Part shown: positions 21,636-34,394 of the stretch, in pieces
Layout of the letters: the number at the start of each line of letters is the position of its first letter
How positions within the stretch are numbered: position 1 is the first letter of the stretch
From: Arthrinium phaeospermum
Lineage: Eukaryota > Ascomycota > Sordariomycetes > Amphisphaeriales > Apiosporaceae
Assembly: GCA_006503535.1 (NCBI GenBank)
Contig: QYRS01000007.1
Coordinates: 930,001-994,000 of the forward strand
Direction: 5' to 3'
Length of the DNA: 64,000 nt
Translations under genes and position numbers: made by a program
The notes under the pieces: generated by a model
Told to the model about the DNA's origin: nothing
Database searches by the model: none
Seen by the model: the letters and a program-made list of their open reading frames with translations, nothing else

Positions 21636-23909
21636 ATGACCACAGTTCATCAGCTGCAGGCGATGCCAACACCCCCTACGCCTCGCCCCCGAAGCATGGC
21701 CGGATCAGCAATGACACCGGGAGATGAGATGGAGATTGATCACCGCTCTGATTCGCCCGCTACGAACGGGATTAGGTTTGGGAGTGGACCGCAGCAAGGC
21801 GACACCAGGATTCCCGTCATTGTTTATGGTTCGGGCCAGGAGCAAATCGTTTCGATATTTGCAGACGTTTTGGGGAAACCTTCTCGGTTGACACATGAGT
21901 TCCGGGACGTCACAGCTGCAGACAGTGAATATGTTGTCGGCATTCCTGTGGAGGACGCTAAGGCGGACATAACCGCCCGCAATAAGACTCTGATGGTCGC
22001 CATTAATGCGCATTGCGTGGCCCTTGGTATGCCACCAGATACAGTCTTGTCATCGCAATGCGACTATGAGTTTCTATATACAGAGTCCCCGTTCTTTCGT
22101 CGGGACTTGTCACGGTTCACGTCATTCGTCCTCGGCCAGATAAACCACCATGAAGAGCTCATGGCGAAGCCTCGGACGTACTTCATCTCGACCACCTTTC
22201 CAGATGTGCGAGCAGCCCTTCCGAACCTGGACATACTAACAGTCGGAGCTGATGCCGTAGAGATACGCGTTGACCTGCTCAAGGAGTCCCTTGAGGATGG
22301 TAACTTCTCGGCAGTGCCCAGTCTAAGTTATGTGGGCGAGCAGGTCATGCTGCTGCGGCAGAGGACAGAACTGCCTCTCATCTTTACAACGCGCTGTACT
22401 AGGGAAAACGGCCGCTTCCCCATGGAAGATCCGGAGCTGTACTACGAATACTTATACCGGGCTATTCAGTGGGGCGTGGAGTATATCGACGTAGAAGTCT
22501 GGCTTCCCGAATCGATCCGGCAGAAGCTACACGAGCGAAGGGGGAACAGTCGCATCATGTCCGCATTTCACGACTTCTCGAGTACTTTCAAGTGGCCTTC
22601 GGCTCAGGCTCAATCGGTTTTCCTCGAATCCAGGAAATACGCAGATATTGTCAAGATGATTGCTTTCATCAGCGAACACAACGAGAACTTCGAACTCGAA
22701 TACTTCCGCTCAAAGGTACGAGCAGAGTACCCGGATGCCCCGCCCCTCTCCATGGTAAACATGGGCGAGACAGGCCAGCTATCACGGACACTTAATAAGG
22801 TGTTCACACCAATAACGCATCCTTTGCTCCCCATCATCGCGGCTCCGGGTCAAATGAGCGCAGCCGAGATTAACGCTGCGCTCTCACTTCTGGGCCAGTT
22901 ACCGAAAAGGAGTGTCTACGGCATCAGTACTCCCGCTGCACGTGTCGCCACCCCCCAAGCACCATTTTATGAAAAGTGTTTCAATGAGTTGGGTTTGCCT
23001 CATGCATTCTCTGTGGTGGAACGACATCCGAAGGCGGGCGGCATCGAGACATGGTGCGATCAGAGGTCCTTCGGCGGTGCCTACTTGAGTCCACCTGTTC
23101 CTTATACCAGCTTACTACGCAATAACCCTTTCTTCGCTCGGTTACAAGATGGTGCAGGCCCAGTACTTACTGAGGCCGCTCGGATCATCGGCATGATTGA
23201 CACCATCGTCGTGCGCTCGGGAGCAAGTTCGACCCCTGTCTCGGCGCCGACTTCCATCCCGTCGAGTCCAAGCCGCCGAGCCGAGTCGAGCTTTTCCGGG
23301 CATCAGATTGCCAATTCCGGCTTACCCCCTAGCTCTACTATCATATTGGACAACGCAAGCTGGCGTGGTATACTGAGTACACTCACACGCGACCTAGCCC
23401 CATCGGCCTACTTCGGCCGCACCGCCCTGGTGCTGGGCTCGAATTCCGACGATGCCGCCTCCACGATCTACGCGCTCAAAGCCCTGAAGATAGGGAAGGT
23501 CTACACTGTCGGATTCAAAACGCCGTTCTCGCTCGCGCGGGGAATGGACATCGAGCCCTTCAACAGCCTCGAGAGCTTGCAGCGCGCACGCATGGTCGGC
23601 GACGAGGCCAGCCCCTTTGTCGTCGTCTCCGCCCTGAGCCCCGACAAGAGCAACATTGTCGGCATGCTGCTCCGCGTGTTCGGCGGGTCGAGGGGCTCGC
23701 CGCCGCCCAACACGCACAAGGTGTTCCTGGACTTGGCCGACGGGCCGCGCAAGGGGGACCCGGGCATCGTGGCGGAGCAGAGCGGGTTTGCGGCCTACGG
23801 CGTCGCGGACTCGTCGGCCTTCACGACAGTCGAGACGCTGCGGCTGCTGGTCGGGCAGAATGTGCCGTATAGCTTCGTGCGGTTGGCGAGCGGGCGGGGG
23901 ATGTTTTGA
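21636..23909 (+). CDS. Quinate repressor-like protein (AROM-derived, QUTR/QA-1S family)
   Basis: Single exon, 757 codons from the first ATG; the family relates to the three C-terminal domains of the pentafunctional AROM protein and represses quinate-use genes in Aspergillus and Neurospora. After a Pro/Ser-rich leader, residues ~60-180 correspond to the shikimate-kinase-like part but show no P-loop. Residues ~180-415 are a type I dehydroquinase-like domain that keeps Glu209, Arg211, Arg253, Glu257, His312 (AFHDF), Lys340 (DIVKM), Arg384 and Gln406, with the equivalent of the bacterial active-site Ser replaced by Ala402. Residues ~420-757 are a shikimate-dehydrogenase-like domain whose substrate residues (SxS, VPFK lysine, Asn and Asp) and NADP glycine motif are lost (for example YLSPPVPY and [11 protein letters not shown]). 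It is shorter than the ~900-residue repressors. No quinate structural genes are adjacent. A divergent repressor paralogue is the best reading; a dehydroquinase-active enzyme cannot be excluded. Confidence 0.82.
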   Translation: MTTVHQLQAMPTPPTPRPRSMAGSAMTPGDEMEIDHRSDSPATNGIRFGSGPQQGDTRIPVIVYGSGQEQIVSIFADVLGKPSRLTHEFRDVTAADSEYVVGIPVEDAKADITARNKTLMVAINAHCVALGMPPDTVLSSQCDYEFLYTESPFFRRDLSRFTSFVLGQINHHEELMAKPRTYFISTTFPDVRAALPNLDILTVGADAVEIRVDLLKESLEDGNFSAVPSLSYVGEQVMLLRQRTELPLIFTTRCTRENGRFPMEDPELYYEYLYRAIQWGVEYIDVEVWLPESIRQKLHERRGNSRIMSAFHDFSSTFKWPSAQAQSVFLESRKYADIVKMIAFISEHNENFELEYFRSKVRAEYPDAPPLSMVNMGETGQLSRTLNKVFTPITHPLLPIIAAPGQMSAAEINAALSLLGQLPKRSVYGISTPAARVATPQAPFYEKCFNELGLPHAFSVVERHPKAGGIETWCDQRSFGGAYLSPPVPYTSLLRNNPFFARLQDGAGPVLTEAARIIGMIDTIVVRSGASSTPVSAPTSIPSSPSRRAESSFSGHQIANSGLPPSSTIILDNASWRGILSTLTRDLAPSAYFGRTALVLGSNSDDAASTIYALKALKIGKVYTVGFKTPFSLARGMDIEPFNSLESLQRARMVGDEASPFVVVSALSPDKSNIVGMLLRVFGGSRGSPPPNTHKVFLDLADGPRKGDPGIVAEQSGFAAYGVADSSAFTTVETLRLLVGQNVPYSFVRLASGRGMF

Positions 23910-26514
23910 GTCTTTGGATGGGCTTGGCATAACAACATGTGAACACGGGTGTTGTCCTGTGGCATACTGTTTCATTTGTGTTTGACTGGACGCATGAACG
24001 ATTCACTTTCCATCATGCAATAGAGAAAGCTACAGAAACACGCCATCTCGATCTCGGTGCCGGAAGCTGGAGAGGGAGAGAGAGCGCGCTGGTTGTGGTA
24101 GCATTCATGCGGCGTTATAGTGCAGGGGCTTTTCTTTTTCTTCCCAAGAGTGAGGGGGGATAAGGGGCGTGAGAATTGAGTCTAATTCCTTGGGTTTTTT
24201 CTGAACGAGGAGGAGATGTTTTACTTGCTTACACCATTGGGATACGGACATATACCACCTTTCTTTTCTATATGGGAATACTGTATCCATAAGAGGATAC
24301 CGAGTAGGATACCATAGATTTAATAATATCGCATGTCTATTTGCTAGGCCCTGCAATTCAAAGTATCTATCAGATTGCATCGCCTCCAGTGGTAGAGTCG
24401 AAGACTCAGGATCACGCTAGCACTAAACTATTCATACTTTTCTACACCTTTTCTCGTTCGTCTGTTTGGTCATGACATGGTAGTGATTTCTCGATTCGAG
24501 TCGCTGATGAAGGTAGAAGCGTTTCCATCTGGCGTGCAAAATACGTGTTACGTTCGTCTCCCGGGCTTTCTGTATACATGAGTGCTTATGGAGAGGGTAT
24601 TCTCCGGGTAGGAACATGAACCTCACAGGACCAGACTCCTTGGGAGTTGGTAGACAGCTTGCATCAGTTCTCGGTCTCTCAACAGGGCCTCAGTCATGAA
24701 CCGGCCAGCTTTCGCTTTCCGCTAGGTTTCTATGTACATCAAGCGCTCTCCCTCGGTACAGCTGCTTCCCGTCCACTTCGTAGGCGAAGAACGCATACCG
24801 ATGATCGAGGGACTGCAGCGCCGCTAACAGCCATATCGCCCCCTCTCGCCCCTCTCCCCCCTCTCGCGCCGGTGGAGGCCGGCGCCTGCCACATGGCGAA
24901 AGCCCAACGCTTGTTTCCCCTGGGCTATCACGCCAGATTGAGGGATCGTCGTCGAGCCCCTTACCAGCAGGAATGCGTAATCAGTTTGCGGTGCGACGTC
25001 GGGGCGCCCGTACTGTATGGGGCGCGAGACCTGGCCTGCGTCGTCAACACGTCGGAACACCACCCTGGAAGAAGCCCTTCAACGGCGCGGGAGTGGGACC
25101 GGAGCATGGCCAGCCAGCTCGCGGACCGAGGCCGTACGGAGTAATCTAGACTTCGATGGAGCAGGGTAGTAAGCGGAGCCGACAAAGTTTTTCCGGACTC
25201 TCTCTCTCCCCTTAACGCACACGCACCACGCATCGCGCACAAGCCTGGTGGCATTCGGAAATCTGCCAAAAGTGCGCCATCTCTGCAAAACACAAGAAAT
25301 GGGTACAGGCAGGGAAATGCCCTCTCGGCATTGCCATTCGGATATAGGGGGCGCGTTTTATGGATATGTTCTATTCGTGTACAAAAAACTGACAATTTTA
25401 CTCAGGGGCTGGCTGATTCTTGACCCAGCTGAACGTTTAAGTGTCCGCTTCGGCCCCATACCAGCGGCTCGGGTGGGTGTCGCTAGGAGCAAGCACAGAA
25501 ATAGTGAATGAAACGGCACTAATTACCTGTGCGACATTGTCCACCGAAGTTTTTGACGTCGATCTTTAGTTAATATCACAGAGTTCTGGATGATGTTGGT
25601 CCAGTGGCAACAATGAAAGACGTACGATCTCACAGGCTGCGCCACGCGAATGCGACGAGTCAGGGGCAAGTGCGCCGAAAGGAGGTTTTCGCTAATGTAC
25701 ATGCTTCCGGAGCGTCGGAAATAGCACTGACTGTTCCAGCTGGTGTGTCGCAGGCCATGTAAAGCTTGCCTTCAGAGTGTTGGTAAACCTTCCTAGGTCG
25801 TTGCCTCCCGGATTAACACCACACCTCTCTCGCCTGTCCTCGTCATCTTTGGAGTGGAAAACAAGCTGACTTGGGTATCCGAGACATGGTGGTCGTTACA
25901 CGAGATGACTGGGTATCGCTTGATTCTTGAGTATGTCACAGGGTGTGTTTTCGGTCCGTTGAAATGTTAATGAGGGCAGGGTGGCCGACGGAAAGGGCAA
26001 TGTCAAGGGACTAGAAGCGGAAGTCGCACCGGCTTCCCTATATTTAGACATCCCAGAATGGTAGATGGCGATGCTTGACTCCGAGATGGTGCGGCTAGAG
26101 TCATAAAGAAGTGTCGGTTGGCAGCATCTGGCTGACGTGAGTAGGCCCAGAAGAGAGGCCGGAAGACGGTTGTATAATTCGAGGCTCGCATGCTCCCCCG
26201 TGGGGTACGTATGCCGGTGTGTGGCAGCAAGGCAAGCAAGCAGCCTTGTCCGGCTGTCGCCTTCCCTCCACTCCCCTCCACTGACCCCCTCTGGTATAGC
26301 TGCTGGCAGACAAAAGGACGAGAATTAGGTTAGACAAGAAACGGTGGCCTACTCCATGTTCATCTCGGGAAACCTCCTCGCCAGGATGCATATGCGAGCG
26401 TGGACCAGACGCACGTAAGGCGGTTCACGGAGACTTCGGTATTGTGGTCTCCTGTACGTAGGCCGTCATGTCATGCATTGTCGTTATGTCTGTCCGAGGT
26501 TGGACCGGGTACAC

Positions 26515-26540
26515 ACACATGCGCATACAGACGCATGTGT
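26515..26540. repeat. Inverted repeat in alternating purine-pyrimidine DNA
   Basis: Perfect 9-bp arms ACACATGCG and CGCATGTGT separated by 8 nt, embedded in a longer alternating purine/pyrimidine stretch (about 26510-26560). It could extrude as a hairpin or adopt Z-DNA. No gene is adjacent, so any role is unknown. Confidence 0.7.
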
Positions 26541-28670
26541 ATGTAAGTATGTGTCGAGTACCAGGCGCACAACATAGCTGGGCTCGGCGACTAACATACG
26601 TACAGACATCCACACAGGAGATCCATAGGCACATCTGTGGAGAAAAGAGGAGCTACAGCCTCCGATAGTACGTATGTGTGTAAGCAGGTAGGTGTGCGCT
26701 GCAGAATATGGACATGTATACTCTCGCATGGCGGGCTCCTTGCACACCATGTACGTAGACGAGGCGAAGGTGCTTACCGTGGAGACTCGTATTTAGTACT
26801 AAAGGGAGACAGAGGAGTCCTTGCAGAAACATGGGGTACAGCTGGGCCTCTGGAAGTACTTTGCTTGTCGTCTGTGTCCGTCGCTGAGGAATTCCTAGAG
26901 TGGTGCGTCTGGTCAGCAGCACCTCCCTTGTCCAGGGCATTGAAGCGTCCCTATAGATCGTCTGGCCGCAACTCCCAAGATTGTACATGTGTAGTAGTCG
27001 TAAAGTATGTATGAAGTCATCATCCCCTAGAAGGGTGGTAAGCCATCGAATTGCATCGCCCTTTGCTGAGTGAAGACGTATCGTGTACATCACGTCCAGA
27101 GAGAGCCTTTATCACGTTAGGTACCTACATGTCGGCACACACAGATACACCACCATGTCGTTGGGAGATTTGTATGTGTCGACTTTGCAGGGAGATGGTG
27201 CCCAACGGCCCCGTAGAAGAAAGCTCCAGTATTAAGGACGACCCGTAATCGATAGGCGCGCGCAGCATTGATTCAGGTGCAGCATTCGTTCATGGCTTAA
27301 CCCGGTTTGCTGCTCTGTAAATCCTACCGACGACGAGTGAAACGGGAAGCTGTGGGGCAACCGGGCCTGACCCGTTATGCAGCCACGTTGTCGGCGTCTT
27401 CGATCACCTGAAGAAAATGAGAGAGGGGGGGTTTTCTTGTTGCGTTCGTCAGTTGCCTCCAGGTGCCGAGGCTTGACTAGGCGCCAATGACTTCCGCAAT
27501 CACAATGCTGGAGCATGTCAACAACAGTCGTTGTCTAGGGTCAAGTTCAGGGTAAGCCGTTTGGGAGCTGACGGGGCCGTTTCGTCACAGACAGCACAGC
27601 ACGTACATGCTGCAAATACTACTGCAAAGAGCGAAGGATCCCGGCTGATGGCGCAAGAAGAGGGCTGAAAAAACCACAGGGCAAGAGTTCAGACGACAAT
27701 GCCTGTTCCGGTTCCATCGGGATTGGACCGATCACCGACAGGCACAGGCGCTTGTTGCGACGATCTGCTCTGGAGTCGCAGCAATGGAATGCCATCGTTT
27801 GCGACAACGTGGATAGGTAGCATTGATCCACCATGCGTAGGCCATGTATGTATGTAAGTATGTAAGTCACTGCCAAAGCAGGCGTTGTCCTTGTCGTGAC
27901 CGCGGAAACCCGGTGAAATGTGTTGCGGTAAATGTCTGGCGGCGGGACTATTGCTGCTTGCGTGCTAGTCAGTCTTGCTAACGCGTGGGAGTTGAACCTT
28001 GGCGGTGCTCTGGGATTTTTTTCTGGAACAGAGATTGCACCTCAGATCAAAAGCCCCTCTTGTTCAGTCGTAATCATCGTCAGTGTTGTCGTTGACGACG
28101 CTGATGTCGTCGTCGTTGTAGTCGTCCCGTGTCTTGTTCACCGTCATCACGTAGGTCGCATCAGGATCGTATGAGGACCTGAGTCTTCCAAGTCGATTGG
28201 GCGGTTTGCCCATACGTTGGTTGGATGGTAGTAGTGCCAGAGATGTCAGAACACTGTATTTTTACTTTGCCTAGCCGTTTAGCTTCCAAGCGTCCTGTTC
28301 GTCTGGTCTTTTCGAGGCTAGCGGTCTCAACCGTCCCGTCTTTCCAGCAGGTGGGGTGCTTTCCAGGTGCTCTTTCCCGTCTTTCTCTGCCTCTGTGGGC
28401 GCTGGAGCCAGTTGACAGCAACGGCCGAGCCTGCTTCCCCGCCGTCCCCTGCCAGCTACGGCTATAACATCGCTCTCTTATAGCCCATTCTCCACGTTTT
28501 TTCTCTGGTCTCATGTCTCAGTCCCGAACAACTGGACTTATAACAAATGACAGCTATATTAGCTTCATCATGCACCGGGGGTCCTCGAGCTGAGATAAAC
28601 GAGGCCGACGCAGCTCACCTTGTCACATCCAAGCTTCCTTTCGCTTCTTGACACCAAACATGCCCGCGTT

Positions 28671-28695
28671 CATGCTCATGCTCATGCTCATGCTC
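28671..28695. repeat. CATGCT hexanucleotide repeat
   Basis: Four consecutive CATGCT units plus a partial one, in non-coding sequence. Confidence 0.85.
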
Positions 28696-30203
28696 AATGC
28701 GTGCGTGTGCATAGATAGGGCAGATCTGGGTTTGGTTCCCAGATGGCTTGGGTATCCATTGCCTGGACGGCACCTGGCCCAAGTCGGCAGGTCCTTGTGG
28801 AATCGCAAGATTGTTACGATTCGGGACCACAAAATGGCCAACCATGGCACAATGACAATGCTGCTGGCTGCAGCGATAAACCCGAGGTTATTCGGTTCCT
28901 GTAGCTTTCATACTCTGGTTGCTGTACTCGAAACGGTACCGACGGGACCCTGCCGAGGATGGACCGTGGTAGGGTCGGAGTTCTGGGGGGACCACAGCAC
29001 GCTCTGACACGATTTACACCGGGGCCTAGGAGGTCTGGCATGGTTTTCTGGTTGGGGGGCCCTTTCCACGTCACAAGCAGGTGAGCTACCTTGCTGTCTG
29101 CACTCCTGAAATCTCTCTACTGCATTCCACTGATTCAGGTAGGAACTTTGGCAATGGTTCTCGGGAGTCGGTCAAGACTGACATCCTCCAAGGTAGTATC
29201 AGTAGGGCGACATGCTTGTTCCCAATTGGCACGGATATGGAGACTTCATAGCCACGATAGCCTTTGTTTGCCTCAAAAGTTCGTCGAATGTTCTCTGGTA
29301 GCACTTAGCAGCAAATCTGAGCCCACACGGGCGGGGTGACGTGCCTTTGGCATCTGCCCCCTTTTGTATTGTGATAACGTAGGTAGTTGTATGGCAGTAG
29401 CTACCGTTCCATCTCAACTCTGGTTGGTTGTGGTCCGGTCACCACAAGCTTAGAAACAACCTTTAAGGTCGCATTTCGTCTCTGGCGGCAGCCATGGATA
29501 AGCATAAGCAGGAGACGCAAGAACGGGCATGCTGCTGTACTTTTCGAGACCAGATGAGCCAATCGAAGCGCGTTGTCGATCATGCCACAGACAATGGACG
29601 ACAACTGCCGCGTGGAGTCCTGGCCTGGCTGGGCTAGTTGGTGCGAGCCCCCAGCATGCATAATACCCAAGGTAGGTATAATATGACCTACTATGCACTC
29701 AATGCCGACAAGGTTGGAATGGAATCCATTTGCCTTTGCTTAAGCGACGCCCGGCTCCAAACTCGTCGCGGGCTCGGGTGAGGCACAGAGAGAGAAAAAA
29801 GAAATTAGAAGCAGGCCGTTATTGCAGCCCGTCACATGCCCCATCCGCCAAGTTGTGTTATCTGGTTGGGGAGTCGCACATAGGGCCAAGCGGGTGCTGA
29901 GATCTATAGAAAGCCGGTTCCTAGATATTGATGAAGAGCCGATGCAAGTAATCTAATTCGCCTGGTGATCAATGGATCCTTTGCATCTAAAAAGCCCTGG
30001 CCTTCTCACGAGCTGCTTTCTCTAAAGAAAAATACCTGCATGCTGTTATCTCATCAGAGTACGATAACGAGAAAATTTTCGTAGTATTTCTTCCTTTTCT
30101 ACGAGGCAACAAATACCTCAACCATTCACCCGCACATTTCCATATTAAATCTCATGGGTAAAGTAGATGAGGACAGAGTTGGTTGCATGCGGGGAAGCAA
30201 AGA

Positions 30204-30223
30204 GAGCAGCAGCAGCAGCAGCA
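30204..30223. repeat. AGC trinucleotide repeat
   Basis: Six AGC units in the gene-poor region, flanked by A/G-rich DNA. No coding frame with support surrounds it. Confidence 0.8.
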
Positions 30224-33200
30224 TCTCCAACCCGACATCAATAGTGAAATGATACGTAAGACCTGTTACCGAGCGATCGAGTGCTTGAGTCCCATGCACG
30301 GGGCCGATATATTAATAACCAATCGATTATACCTCTATGCCCTGCAGGCCTATATGTGTTCATTTTTTCAGAGCTGTCAGTTTCTACATTAATGCGTTCT
30401 TCAGCCTCTAGCATAGGGTGATGAGATCTGACATGGCTCACAAAACCACGGTTCTGTACCTGGATGGACCCATTAGTACATACCTATGCATATTAGTAGT
30501 ACGGGCTATCTAGAACGACAATCAATAAATTTCCAAAGTCCAAGTCCTTGGTCCCAAGCCAAACCGCTCGCGGCAAACCCCGCGCGCTAAGCATATAGGT
30601 GGATGGGCACATGCTAGACACACTTCAGCTTCAGAACAAACTGGACCATCGGACCTGCCTGCTACTCTCGTCCTAACATGCCCGCTTTCACGGCATATGA
30701 TTGACCTACTTGCAGAAGGTCAACTCGGGCTTCTGCTTCTTCTTGCCCGGTTCAATATGACTGGCCACGGGAAGCGGCTGGAAAACAAAACAAGCTGCAG
30801 CCCCCGCAACAAGGTCCCCTCCGGCAGAATCGTGATCATACACATACAGTCGCAGTCGTTTTCGGCTCTTCTTCCCCGTTTAGTGATAGCCATTGGACCT
30901 CGCCCTCCGAACGTCTCGCTCTCAAGTTGAGAAACGAGCGAACCATGGTTCAGGGTTGAGTGAATTTCAAGAGCAGCGTCACATCACTGCAAGCATCGAT
31001 CCCACCGCCACACGCCATTCTGGGGCATCGCGAGCCTTAAGGAGGTTCGTGCTAGGGCCCGAGGTGAGCATCGAACCCGTCCTAACGCCTAAAAGTGAGA
31101 TGTGTGCTGGGCAAAAGAAGCGGGTAAAACAAGAAGCAACGCGGAAAGAAGAAAGAAAAAGAGACGCCGGCACCAGATCCATGTTGTCGATGTTATAGGC
31201 AAAGTACCTACGTTCGCGGGGCGAGCGTGGTTCGTGGTTCCATCCAGCTTGCCCGATTGGGCCAGAAAACGGACGCCGTGCTTGCAACTTGAGCCGTGTT
31301 CAAAGTTCAGATGAAACTAGGTCACCCGCCGCTAATGCTAGCACGTTTAACCTTGGAAAAGAAGCCTGGGAAGATGGGATGAGATCTAAAGAGGAAATTC
31401 TTACGAACGGGTCTCGGATTTCTGGAATGCCATGAGCCACGCTGGACCTTGACAGCAGATTTTCGGAGTCGATACATAGGTCCTACCCAGCACCTCATTA
31501 CCGACTTCCGACTGATGTCATTACTCGCGCGCACTCGATACCTGGCAACTGGGTACGTGTACATCTCCTACTTAGCACCTATCGAAATCCGTTCAGACCT
31601 GCCTAGGCCACCATGTTCCTCCAGTGGACTTCAGTGGACCACAGAGCCCGCGTCCATAATCCATGAAGAACTAAGAAACTGAGGAACTGGCATGAGGTTC
31701 CCTCACCGATTGGTTGGTCGCATCGAAGACCTGTCCACCAACATCCATCTGTTTCACGCACTCCGGTCGAACGTCTCGCCAGTCTCTCCAAGGTCCTGGC
31801 TGGGTATCCATCATTCCCGCCTGACAGCGAATTGTGTCAAAACCATGAACGAAACACGCTGCCCTCGTCTCACCGCGCAGCATACCAAAAATATCACAAA
31901 CCTACTTAGTAATTGGTGACAACATATGCAGCCCGACCGGCTGCCCGCTGAACCTTCCATGATCAGATTGACAAGGGTTTGAAGTCGTACAATCCCCCAT
32001 CAGGTACGCATTTGTCGATGCTTGATCCGGTGTTACACAACCAGGTCCTCTTGCGGCAATGCAGAGGGAGAGAGACGGGCAGCATCGCCATTGTCATGTG
32101 GCTACGTGTATGCAGGCAGCACGCACGCACGCGCATTAAGCGTAGTTGAACGCTTGTTGTGTAAGTTGCTATAAAAGTTTTTGGATACTTACAGTACCTA
32201 CTTGCTTCATACTTGACGAAAGAATATGCGCCCAAAGCACGTCCATCCGCCATTGCAGATCCTTAGGTACCTAAGTCGCTACCTGGTTAGTCAGTACCTG
32301 TCAGCAGGCATGTACCAGTGCGCTGCAGGTAAACCGCTGCGCTACCTCGTTTCCTCCCCTCCATCCATGTCAACTAGGATCCATCCCCCATTCAAGACTG
32401 ATCTTTGGAGTCGCCTGTCGCAACTACAGCCGCACGAATAGCAACTCGCCATCATGAAATGAGAGGGTGTGCAATGTTGTGACCGACTACCCCAAGCAAC
32501 CTGGACCCTGAAATCGATTTGATCAATAACTCGATGCATTACGCAACAAAAGTGTACATATCAGCACCGACACACGGCTTTACTTAGTGCGCACTTCAAA
32601 ACAGGCTATACTATGCCTATACCCACCGTCGGCCGGCTCGGTGCTGGCTTCGGTGTCAAGGCTGATGATGTAGGTAGGGAATCTTGCACTGCGAGCACCG
32701 CCTTGCGTTACGACAGCTCTTGTCTTTTGACACGTTCTCTGCAGGGCTTTAATTGCTTTCAAGTCGGCCAGACAGGGTTCATGGCCAAGCGGATACCAAC
32801 AGTCCACAGTATCAGCCGCGGCAGTGGGTGTAGAAATCTGGAAGCGATTCATTTCAGTTGCGCATGGGGGTGTTTTTTTCTTCTTTTCTTGCCCAGTCTC
32901 AGGCCGGCCTGATATGCGACAGTTTGGCTTACCTGGGCTTTTTTTCTTCTTCTGGTGTTTGCGATTTGTCGTCAGTGCAGCGAAGGAGTCAACCCAAGGA
33001 AAGGGCAAGTCAGTGATGTTCAAGTTCATTATCGAAGCAATCCAGGCCGACGGCTATACTAGAACATTGCCAACAACCTGCGTCCTGATATGCTAGCACA
33101 CCGGATATCTAGAAGGCCATCTGCTCGTGGTCCGCTACCCCCTTCTGGAACAAGCAGAGGCGGAATGGCAGGGAGGTACGTGCACCTAGGGCAATCTCAT

Positions 33201-34394
33201 CCTTTCCAAGGCCTCGGGTTTTTGCCTGATCGCAAGACGGACATAGGATTCTCGATCGCGGAAGTTGGAAAGATTATGTCGAGGAACCATGATCGTCGAC
33301 AATCCCCGTTGGGATGTCCTTCATTCCAGAGCGACGAGGGGTCGATACACAGACCATCTAGGTATGTACATGCAAGGATCACGGTAGGTACAGTACGGTC
33401 TGTACTGCATATATGGGGGTATGCCTGTTTAGGATGGGCGCTAATGATAACCTCGACAACCCCCTGCAAGCAACCCCCCAAGCAAGCAAGCACCTCGCGC
33501 CTTTTGGAGGGATGCCACCCTGGTTGACGTCTCTCCGTCTCCAGAGCTCTTGACGAGTCTCAACGGCATTCGGCCCCCTTTCGCGTTGGCCCCGGTCAAG
33601 CACTGGCTGGTCCTTGCATGGATGCTAGAGAGCACACTCGCCTCGCCTTGATGCACTTGCATTCTCAGTGCGAGCTTGCCCCCAGACCAGACCAGACCAG
33701 GCCAGGCCAGCAGGACAAATACTGTACGTTTGGTACCTTCGGAGGACCAACCGACGCCGTACGTACACCAGTCTACCTATCTTCTGGGCTCTTCTCCATT
33801 ATGAATGCTTATGTACCCCATCCCCTACTCCCGCGCGAGACAAGAAAGCTCCCCTACCCCGGTTGTCATAAGCCGAACGGCACAGTCAGTCATGTTATAG
33901 GAGAGCAGCGGGCCTACTGCCTCGATCCTAGTGATGCTCGTCTTTCACTAGCCACCTCCACAAAGCGCGGTTCCAATCATTTCGACCTCCACTACCCTGA
34001 ACCTTGGAGTACCACAAATAGAGGCTACCTGGGTCAACATCGTTCATCGTCTCATCTGGGTCTACATCTTCCAAGGGGGTCCTTCGTTCGAGCGTGATTC
34101 CCTCTTTTACCTCGATACAGCAAATCTTGTTTTGTTACCCCCTACTTATCCCGCCGTGTCTACTGCCCGCTTATACGCTCCTGGACTTGTGGGCCGGCTC
34201 GGACCGTGGCATTCTTATACGCCGCCGGATCAACGATGCATAGCTTCTGGGCTGCAGACCTGTACTTGTTCCGCTACTAAACAGAGCTGTCCCTCAGCTT
34301 CAAACTTAACCATCCATCATTCAGCTTTTCAACCGTACATCAGGTCACCAGGGACCGATTCGTGAAGGGCATTGCACACATATTCTTTTGGGGC

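Larger units (their letters stand above)
23910..34394. other. 10.5 kb gene-poor region
   Basis: I find no frame with recognisable domain content, no RNA gene and no transposon protein (reverse transcriptase, transposase, helicase) across the interval. Open frames are all under ~170 codons. The DNA holds simple repeats (below), several TACCTA/TAGGTA motifs (for example near 27119, 32262-32304 and 33361-33392), a GTC/GTT-rich run near 28085-28128 and long pyrimidine runs near 32868-32950. The last kilobases probably form a long upstream region and 5' leader of the Zn2Cys6 gene, which is common for fungal regulators. Small lineage-specific or intron-split genes could be hidden here. Confidence 0.5.

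Noticed and set aside
26460..28700. CRISPR-like array from repeated short motifs
   Set aside because: The repeats are simple-sequence units without regular spacers, and the organism is a eukaryote.
23910..34394. Degenerate transposon in the gene desert
   Set aside because: No reverse transcriptase, integrase or transposase remnant, no long terminal direct or inverted repeats and no target-site duplication could be seen by eye.
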